Source of the DNA: Heterostelium album PN500
Taxonomy: Eukaryota > Evosea > Eumycetozoa > Acytosteliales > Acytosteliaceae
NCBI RefSeq assembly: GCF_000004825.1
Contig: NW_008805066.1
Coordinates: 496,001-560,000, forward strand
Length of the DNA: 64,000 bases
Direction: 5' to 3'
This document shows positions 56,560 to 64,000 of this stretch, in pieces. Every line of letters begins with the position of its first letter. Positions within the stretch are counted from its first letter, which is position 1. The notes below the pieces were generated by a model. That model was not told the DNA's origin. It made no database searches and worked only from the letters and a program-made list of their open reading frames with translations. The position numbers and the translations under genes are program-made.

Positions 56560-58092
56560 AATTAAATTTTCCAAACAACTTATTAAATATCTTTTTTAAA
56601 TTTATATTAATTGATACTAACTATGAGTATTTTAGTTTTATTTGTTGCTCCTAATTTTAGTTGTAGTTGACCTTGCACAACCACACACTTACCTCCCAGC
56701 AGGTCAAGAAATGCATTGATTTATTCTGTCATAAAATGGTATGTGGAACCCCAGTTACTATCATCAATATGTTCATATAGGTATCATAGATGGTTCTTCT
56801 CATCATCAAGCACCTACATTATCTCTAGATTGCTACAACTGAGAGCTGAACACTTCTGTATTCGGAACGTGCTGTCATTCCATTATCTAGATTACTGTTC
56901 CCTGTCATCTGATGTGAAAAATTACTATTTCTTAGTAAGATATAGGAAAATGCCATCTCTTTACACAAATAATGTACTACTTACACTTTATTTACAACTA
57001 TAAAGACTGAACTAACTATCAGTCTGATGGAGCTGTGAAACAAAACACCCACCACTAATCTTCTGGGGTAGTTGTGGTAACTCATTGTAAACTAAACTTT
57101 AATAAATATATTATAAAATCTTTCGAAGTTTTATTTTAAATTATCCTAACATACAACTCGCACTTGTGCCAAAGTGACAGTAATAGTTGAGAGGATAACC
57201 AAGTCTGCGGGTTTATTCTCTCAAAGAGCACAATAGAAAGACTGCTGTAACATGTTCGAACTCTGCCGCTGCTCCTAATCAACCCGCTAAGAAAAAAGGC
57301 AGATCGTCTAAGAACTCCAAAACTACTACTAATACCACAAATACATTCTATAATTCATCACTTGTATTACATATTGATGCTATTAATGTTAATCAAATAA
57401 TCGGAGTAATAACATGCTCCAAAGAAGATGACACGAATTGTGACCTATTTGAGATGTTACTATTATTACATTGGAATACCTAAGATTTAAGTGTTTCAAA
57501 GCAATTATATGAATTATCTATGATTTAATATACCACATTTAGCATACAGACTTAGAATCAGCCACACTTCTTGTGGGGGCGGGGATTTCAAAAAATTCTT
57601 GTAAAATATTAAAAAAAATTGTATCCTTTTATAATTGATCATTCTCTTATTTGATATATAGAAACTGAAAAAATAAATTGAAAAATAATAATTTGTTTTT
57701 AATTCTTGACAAATAAAACTCTTTTGTTAAATATAAATAAAATTCTATTTGATAAAAAAATTTCTTTAGCTAATGGTTGTTCAAAATTGTACAATTTAAT
57801 AAGATGAGTTTTAAATTTAAAAAAAAATTTATTTGTATTAACCAAGTGGAGGTAATTGCCATTACTAAATGATCCGCTTTTCAATGTAAAAGTCACTCCG
57901 TCTGGTCCATTTTGCACTGACTGTAAATAAAGCAGTCCTAAATATTATTTAATTAATATTTTTACTATTCCTAAACTGATTAAAAATCAACTATATTTAA
58001 TTACCATTTATTTTTCCAAAAAAAAAATAAAATAAAATAAAGCTTCTGGTGAAGTATAGGAAAAGAAAGTTAACAGCAATATAAAAAAAACG
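56560..58092. other. Intergenic region with coding-like relics
   Basis: Bases 56,650-57,060 are richer in G+C and look decayed. Bases 57,197-57,484 hold a plus-strand open stretch without ATG (contains AKKKGRSSKNSK and NCDLFEMLLLL) that ends at a stop; not recognised. A minus-strand frame at 57,699-57,917 begins protein-like (QNGPDGVTFTLKSGSFSNG) after an ACAG acceptor, perhaps a last exon. None was accepted as an intact gene. Confidence 0.4.
57197..57484 (+). pseudogene. Unassigned coding fragment
   Basis: About 95 codons open, starting after a stop and lacking ATG, with clear protein-like codon use (Asn/Thr run, basic KKKGR patch, acidic CSKEDDTNCD). No partner exon was found. Probably a leftover piece of a duplicated gene or transposon. 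Confidence 0.3.
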
Positions 58093-59852
58093 ATGACTAT
58101 TCTCAACTCTACCACAGCTATTGTGCCCTATACATCTGATATTATTAACAAAGTTGATAGATTCCAAATATGTGACTCACCAAATTGTGGATCTTTCACC
58201 GCTCAATCTTGGATTCCCGCTTATATAACTAATATTTCTTCTATCCCAACTCAAGGAGGTATCATTACAGTAAAAGGTATATCACTTCTATCATCACCAC
58301 CAGGAAGCGCAGAGATCTATTTTCATGACAGGTACTCTCTAAATGAAAGTGATACTAATGCAGATGGAACTGAAATACATTTCAATGCCGATCAGAATAT
58401 TATCTCTTTAATCTCTGGTCAAAATATTCCAATTTATCTCCAAATAAGTGGAAATCCAACTCTTACTACGACAACTTATTTTTTTAATCAAAAATATTTT
58501 TCATTCCAAAGTAAGTTGTTTAGCTTTAGTATATTAGGAAATTATATTAAAATAAATCTAATGTAACTTAAACATTAATTTAATAGCACCAACAATTTCA
58601 TTGGTTGAATTTAATAAAGATAACAATCAAATTACAATGACTGGAACCAATTTTGGAGTAAATGGAATTCCATTAACATTGACTTCGAATGGTGGAAATT
58701 TACAACCAACTCATTTAATTAATAATACTGTTATTGTTTCAAATGTGAATGCTCAAAACTATTCATTCTCTGGTGATTACCAATATGTTTTGAATGTTGG
58801 TAGTCCAAATCCAATTTCAGCAACCTATACTCAACAACTATGTATGTATTCATTAAAAACATATCTTATATTATAATGTTATCTATTGAATAATTATTAA
58901 TCATTCATATTATTATTGTTTAGATCCAGTTGTAACATCAGTAACCTCTACTTCATCATCTGGTGGAACCATTTCAATTTATGGATATAGATTGAATCTT
59001 TTCAAACCAAATGCAACTATTTCACAAGTATCAATCCTTGTTGGAGGTTATACATGTACAGTATTGACATTGAACGATCCAAAAAATTCATTTATTGAAT
59101 GTTCAATGCCAGCAATTCCAAGTGGCTCAAAGAATTATAATTTATCAGTGGTTGTTAACATTGATGGAAAGAACTCCAATAGTGATATATTATTCTCTGC
59201 TGATCTTTCAAATGTCAAAGAAGTATCACAAGATAGCGGAAATACAATTATTATTGGTTCATCATTTGATAATGATACAAAATCAATAATATTACATTTC
59301 AATGGTAGTACTCCAATGTCACCGATCTCTGGTTCCAACTCGATGTTAACATTTAAATTTCCAACAAACACACCATCTGGATTATACAATGGAAACACAC
59401 TGACCAAATTCAACACATCACCAACTGTTCCATTTAAGATAACAATACAACCATACATCACATCAATAACATCACCACCAACACAAGGTGGAATTGTAAC
59501 AATCAGTGGTCAATATATGACTTCCAACATCCAAGGAAATGAGAATATCACTGTGACTATTTATGATACCAAATCTAATCTTAACACTCCATGTTCAAAT
59601 GCAACGAGATTGAACAGCACCAGTGTGACCTGTATTGCACCAGAAGGAAGTGGAACATCCGCTTATTTGCAACTTCAATTGAATGGTATCAGTTCAACTG
59701 TAATGAGTGGATTGAGTATGGTCTACCAATCACCTAAAATACTATCGACCACTTCAGAATCACCATACAATAGTGGAATGATAAGCATCTATCGAACTAA
59801 TTGCAAAACTTATCTATTTTTCTTGATTTTATTGTTATTATTATTTATTTGA
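58093..59852 (+). CDS. tgr-like TIG/IPT surface protein 3, 533 aa, no visible signal peptide
   Basis: Exons 58093-58510, 58587-58841 and 58924-59852 join in phase with GTAAGT and GTATGT donors. Several TIG/IPT repeats are visible (ISSIPTQGGIITVKGISL; TSSSGGTISIYGYRL; ITSPPTQGGIVTISGQYM). The C-terminus is a hydrophobic stretch (YLFFLILLLLLFI) ending at the stop without a basic tail, which fits a GPI-anchor signal better than a type I membrane span. The N-terminus aligns with the tgr-like pair only from after their signal peptide, so either a 5' exon is missed or the gene is 5'-truncated. All exons are open. Confidence 0.65.
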
Positions 59853-59863
59853 AATGTATTTAG

Positions 59864-59920
59864 AAATAATTTGCTTGATATGTTGTTTGTGAAAAAACAT
59901 TATCAAGCAAGCAATTATTT
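59864..59920 (+). terminator. Hairpin just after the tgr-like gene 3 stop
   Basis: Left arm AAATAATTTGCTTGATA and right arm TATCAAGCAAGCAATTATT pair with a small bulge around an 18-base loop. It begins about 11 bp after the stop codon. A 3'-end processing or stability element is possible; a decayed TIR is an alternative. Confidence 0.35.
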
Positions 59921-60065
59921 GCTTAACACAAAAATAAAATTACAAGATGAAATTAAATTTAGAAAAGGGTGATTCCTTTAAAGATTACCATAATAAAGAT
60001 ACAAATTCACACTGCTGAGAACTATTGAATTTTAGTGATGATTAATAAAAAACAATCTACCAACC

Positions 60066-60450
60066 TCAAGAAGTGTTGGCAAATGGATTCTGTGGGTAGT
60101 CTGGTATTTGATTTGGCAAATCATACTCCTTTTTTTTTTTTAAACAATGTTGATAGTTGTTAATATAATTATTATTGGTTTTACACTCGTTACCTAACTT
60201 ACATCTTGAACATATCGAGCTATAAGGACTAGTTTTTGAATGATTTCTTGGGGATTGGCAGTTGCTTGATTTCTCGTACATCTATAAAGAAGTGTCTGTA
60301 AATCCGTAAGTTTATCATATACCTAAGAAAAAAAAAGTAAATATAAGAGATAACCAACAAATTTCCAAGGAAATAGCATACATTCTCCCAGATTTCATCT
60401 TCCTCCCCTCCACTCAAATTATTGTTGTTGTTGGGGCGTACTCCAGACAT
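60066..60450 (-). CDS. Small three-exon protein, 83 aa
   Basis: Exons 60450-60382 (MSGVRPNNNNNLSGG..., 23 codons), 60322-60203 (40 codons) and 60128-60066 (20 codons plus stop) join in phase 0 with GTATGC and GTAAGT donors. The middle exon is amphipathic helix (VYDKLTDLQTLLYR; EIIQKLVLIARYVQD), and the tail is Pro/Asn-rich (LPNQIPDYPQNPF). The size and helix-then-IP-x-x-x-NP tail loosely recall Mediator subunit 10, but I would not assign it. A longer upstream in-frame extension to 60633 is A+T-biased and probably 5' leader. It lies tail-to-tail with tgr-like gene 3. Confidence 0.5.
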
Positions 60451-60762
60451 ATTAATCAATCTTTTAATTATGTATGTAATTGACGAACAGTTATAATAAA
60501 TTTCTGTTAAAATAGTAAGTTCTTTTATTAAAGAAACAAATATTTTGTTATTGGTATGAATAATACTATTAATTAAAATTTTTATCTGATCATTGATCTC
60601 ATTCAAAAAAAATCCCCACACACTACGAAGCATAAAAATGGGGTTAAAAAATTATTAAACAAAAGAAAGAAATATTTTATTATTAGAGAACATTAACAAA
60701 AAATTTTATTTGAAATTCTATTTAAAATTTTAAATTTCTATTTAAAAAGGAAGAGGATCTTG
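60451..60762. other. Intergenic spacer between two minus-strand genes
   Basis: A+T-rich, 312 bp; promoter of the small three-exon gene and 3' flank of cyclin 3. Nothing further recognised. Confidence 0.45.
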
Positions 60763-61392
60763 TTATTGAGCATTGTTACTTAAGATTGAGGAGGTTGGTG
60801 ATGAAACTGTTGGTGTTGTAACTGGTGAATTTATTTTGATATTATGGTTGTAGGCAGATAGTGTTGGCCATAATTTATTATCTATAAATGATTTCAAGTA
60901 CTGACTGATATTTTTCTCTGTGACTGCAAGGTCGTATCCGATTGCATTTAGAAAACATATCTCCATCATATTGATATCTTTAAGTTTGTATCTGTTAAAA
61001 ATTTGGGCAAACATATAATTTTTGATATGAAGGTTCTCTGTCCAGAATTTCATAGTAACAATGGTGCTTATTAGTAACACGCTAAATAGCTGGTCGTACA
61101 TGATTGTTGCTCCTCTAAGGAATTTGTCGGTATAAAATATTACTATACGCAATAGAGATGGTTCAACTCTCATGGTCACTAAAAGAGATAGAATATTATC
61201 TAAAATCTCTTCTATATGTTGCATGATCGAGAGATTATTGTTTGTGTAATTTGGATCGAGATCCAAAAACCATCTGTACACAACTACTCTAAGTAAGGAA
61301 TATTTGCATTCTGGTTCATATAAAATTCCATTCATTTCATTGTAAATTCGAGTGAACCTTAGAAGGTATACTGGTAGTCGAGGAGATGACAT
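60763..61392 (-). CDS. PHO80-like cyclin paralog 3, 209 aa
   Basis: Single exon, ATG at 61392. Very close to paralog 1 across its length, including YESECKYSLLRV-type N-terminus (here YEPECKYSLLRV), the cyclin landmarks FYTDKFLRGATIMYDQLF, IVTMKFWTEN, KDINMMEICFLNAIGYDL, and the tail TTPTVSSPTSS. The high similarity to a gene 56 kb away, with shared upstream DNA, points to recent duplication. Role unknown; presumed partner is a Pho85/CDK5-like kinase. Confidence 0.7.
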   Translation of the reverse strand: MSSPRLPVYLLRFTRIYNEMNGILYEPECKYSLLRVVVYRWFLDLDPNYTNNNLSIMQHIEEILDNILSLLVTMRVEPSLLRIVIFYTDKFLRGATIMYDQLFSVLLISTIVTMKFWTENLHIKNYMFAQIFNRYKLKDINMMEICFLNAIGYDLAVTEKNISQYLKSFIDNKLWPTLSAYNHNIKINSPVTTPTVSSPTSSILSNNAQ

Positions 61393-61599
61393 TTATATTT
61401 TTATAGAAATTTTGTACTGTGAAATAAATTAAAAGTTTTTTAACAATAATTTATAATTTAATAAATAAGAGTAAATTTAAGTTGATTAAATTTATGATCC
61501 AACAATGATCATACATATGCAAAAATAAAAAACATAAATATATAATAAAAAAAATTGAAATGAATTAATAATAAATTGAAAAGTGGTAAGTTGATTAAG

Positions 61600-61676
61600 A
61601 TTAATTTTTCTCTATTATGAAGTTACACACCCAACACATTTTAAATTTTACTTCAAGGTTATTTGTAACACTGTAT
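61600..61676 (-). promoter_or_regulatory. Conserved block upstream of cyclin 3
   Basis: On the minus strand: ACAAATAACCTTGAAGTAAA, then TGTGTTGGGTGTGTAACTTC. Nearly identical to the block at 4684-4745. About 210-285 bp upstream of the cyclin start. Confidence 0.4.
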
Positions 61677-61904
61677 CATTTATACTTTTAAAACATTTGA
61701 TTCTTTTAAAAATATGAGGACAAAATTTTAAGATGATAAAGAGACATTAATTGTCAAATGGACAATTTTTACAATAGATTTTATCTATTCTGGTTTAAAA
61801 AAATAGATCAATAAGTATTTTTATTTGCCCTAGTATAGTGATATGAGATCACATGTACATTCTAACAAATAGTAATTATAACTCACACTTAATAAATTAA
61901 TATA

Positions 61905-62160
61905 TTTGCTCAATAGAGTGAATTTTTAGAACTAAGCTATCACCATCTTGTCAAGCTTGGATAAGTTCAAAAAATAAAATTAGTATCACCACTAAGTAAG
62001 AAATTTTGTAGTATCATTGTTACAAAAGTATGTTTTAAGTTGTCTGCTCTAATAAACAACGTATGAAAAATCTCTTCAATATATTACAGCTAGAAGTTCC
62101 CTTTTTTGGAAAATGATAAAACATTTTGGTGTGATGTTGATTTGTGTGTGGTTAACTCTG
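61905..62160 (-). repeat. Dispersed repeat, copy 3
   Basis: Inverted copy of 55186-55440; shares ATATTGAAGAGATTTTTCAT, ACGTTGTTT, AGAGCAGA and CAAGCTTGACAAGAT. Located about 510 bp upstream of cyclin 3. Confidence 0.7.
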
Positions 62161-62494
62161 AAATTAGTATTATTTCATAAAAATTATTTAAAATTTTACA
62201 GTCAACTCTTTGTGTAAGTACTGTCATGGTCATCTAAATGCAATCAAAATAAAGAGGTACCTCTAAAGAATACAACCTCAATAAAAAAGAAACAGTATTA
62301 TTATTATGACTCATGATGCTATAATTCAAAAGCAGTAGATTGTTTCTTGTTGTATTGTTAAAGTGAATTTTGTCATATGAAATTACAATAGTAATAAAAC
62401 ATACAATTCAGGAATATTTACTATCTTATGAACAAATGTTTTGATCACAAAATTTATTTTGTAGTTGGCTTATAAAATTATGATCTAACATTAA

Positions 62495-62950
62495 TCAATT
62501 ATTGTTAATGTGAAGTATCAATTCATTGGTAACATTGTTTTTAAAGTATGATGGCTCCGCAACATTCTTGTAGAACTCCATTTCCTCTTGTTCATTGATG
62601 AAATCTTCTTCCTCAAGATCTTGATTGTATAAACCTAGCTGTGTGATGTCTTGTTCTTCTTCTTGTTGTGACTGTTGGTTTAATTGCAACTGTGAAAGTG
62701 ATGTTTGTACAAATTCATCTATACTATTATTATAATTGCTACTGTTGTTTAATTCATTTGATAAGTTGTTATTATTGTTGTTGTTCGTTTGATTATTCTT
62801 GGTTGGGGTAATAATTGTTGTGTTATTCAAAATATTGTGTTCGATATGATTACTAACGATGTCATTGTAATGACTATCATTATCTCCAATATCAGTGTGT
62901 TGTTGCTGTTGATTTAAATAAAATATTGGCTGTTCGAAACTTGTGTTTGG

Positions 62951-62984
<34 letters not shown>

Positions 62985-63995
62985 GGATTAGGTGGTTTGT
63001 ATGGCGTAAATGGTTCATATCCAAACTCAGAGTCTGAGTGGTATTGGTGGCGATAAAAGATTGGCTCTGATGCGTTTAGTTTTGGTGAATGATAATAGTA
63101 GCTGCTATTATTATTGTTGCCATTGTTGTTACTATCAACTGTGTAAGGTAAGTGTTGTTGCAACGACGCATACGATGTAGACGACGAGATCTTTCCTGTT
63201 GATAAACTCAAATGACTATTGTTGTTGCTGCTGTTGCTATTGAACATTGGTGTAGGTGAAGTTGGTTGTTTTTTCTTATCTTTTGGTGGATAGGTGAACG
63301 TATTCATCATTTGTTGTTGTTGCTGTTGCTGCTGTTTGAGTTGTTGTTGCTGTTGATGTTGCTTCAATAACATTATAATCTGACTGTTTGATAACAAGTT
63401 TGAACTTGGACGGGGTGGAGATGGCTGTTGGTAGGATTGTTGTTGTACAGGAGGATCGGTTATCAACTGAATCGTTTTGGACACTTGAAAATTGATGGAC
63501 GTCGACTTTAGCGGGTTACCCCAGAGTTGTACACGAGTGAGCAGTGGATATGCAGTGTGGTAGATATTGCCAATGTTCAGTAGGTTCGAAATGGTGTTGT
63601 TGCACAATGATAACTCAACCAGCGATTTGAAACATCCATTGATTGGAAGTATTCTATCCCATTGATTTCCACTTAGATTCAATAATCTTAGACTGTTTTG
63701 TTTTGTTTTTTAATAGTTTGATAGTAGATTGTTAGTAAATGCTTTTACATTTTGTTATTAAAATACAAGGTTGTTTTTGATATTACTTTGGAATGGTTGA
63801 TAATGATTCCATTGTATTTTTTTGACCCAAATGATTGTATTCGAGATTAAGAGTTTCCAGTGAGACAAACTCTGCCAGCGATTCAGGAAGTGTTTTGATA
63901 TTATTAAACGAAAGATTCAGACAAACTAGCTTTGGAATTTTCATCAAACCGGAAACATGATTTGAATCAATAAGATTATGTGATAAATCTAATTT
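62495..63995 (-). CDS. Leucine-rich-repeat protein with poly-Q/N tail, 5' end outside the window
   Basis: Visible exons 63995-63787 and 63692-62495 join in phase 2 (GTAATA donor, AACAG acceptor). The first visible exon begins after an ATTAG acceptor at the window edge and encodes LRR units (KLDLSHNLIDS; LVCLNLSFNNIKTLPESLAE; LETLNLEYNHL); the next begins LRLLNLSGNQW and finishes two more repeats. The remaining ~330 residues are Gln/Asn/Ser/Pro-rich with acidic segments. The LRR part is probably a protein-binding platform. Upstream exons and any N-terminal domain are missing from this window. A degraded copy of its tail lies at 19650-19816. Confidence 0.75.
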
Positions 63996-64000
63996 CTAAT

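Larger units (their letters stand above)
61393..62494. other. Intergenic region upstream of cyclin 3
   Basis: Holds the conserved cyclin upstream block (61600-61676) and the dispersed repeat copy 3 (61905-62160). Otherwise A+T-rich; nothing else recognised. Confidence 0.5.

Noticed and set aside
56716-57003. 95-codon plus-strand frame
   Set aside because: G+C-richer relic, but the frame has no recognisable domain and there is no codon or splice support.
60451-60633. N-terminal extension of the small three-exon protein
   Set aside because: In frame but Ile/Asn/Lys-rich and A+T-biased; the ATG at 60450 starts the well-composed part.
1-64000. tRNA or rRNA genes
   Set aside because: I looked for the GGTTCGAATCC-type T-loop in a cloverleaf context and found none outside coding sequence; a tRNA scan would settle it.

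Overview
The window reads as a dictyostelid (social amoeba) chromosome segment. Intergenic DNA is extremely A+T-rich. Genes have few, short introns with GTAAGT/GTATGT donors. Proteins carry Asn, Gln, Thr and Ser homopolymers, and the gene set (GATA factors, tgr-like TIG proteins, PHO80-like cyclins, F-box/LRR proteins) fits. Coding DNA is clearly less A+T-rich than in Dictyostelium discoideum, so another genus is likely; I cannot name the species from sequence alone.

Three zones are visible. Bases 1-30,000 are accessory: three GATA zinc-finger genes (6.2, 11.4 and 15.6 kb), a PHO80-like cyclin (5.0 kb), a B-box protein, an inverted pair of tiny two-exon genes not on any list I know (3.3 and 13.7 kb), a 28-bp satellite at two places, short TIR elements, and an inverted pair of tgr-like cell-surface genes (20.6-22.8 and 27.8-29.6 kb) facing away from each other across a spacer holding a truncated DDE transposon and a Ty3/gypsy fossil. 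Bases 30,000-54,000 are a compact conserved core: a four-span membrane protein, an EEP-domain phosphodiesterase-like protein, NFXL1, VPS53, a DEP plus SLAC1/TDT fusion transporter, an F-box-like protein and ZFYVE26 (spastizin). Bases 54,000-64,000 are accessory again: decayed ZFYVE26 fragments, two more cyclins in inverted orientation around a third tgr-like gene and a small three-exon gene, then an LRR/poly-Q gene that runs off the right edge.

The conserved core includes two endomembrane genes: VPS53 (GARP/EARP tethering) and ZFYVE26 (AP-5/spatacsin partner). The accessory zones are shaped by repeated inverted segmental duplication: tgr-like, cyclin and mini-gene copies are all found in opposite orientation. 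Degraded copies of genes from the right half lie elsewhere in the window (LRR gene at 19.65 kb, ZFYVE26 at 54.4-55.0 kb). The most interesting candidates are the tgr-like inverted pair (a possible self-recognition locus), the mini-gene family, and the cyclin trio with its shared upstream block. All homology calls were made by eye; no search, alignment score or structure prediction was run.
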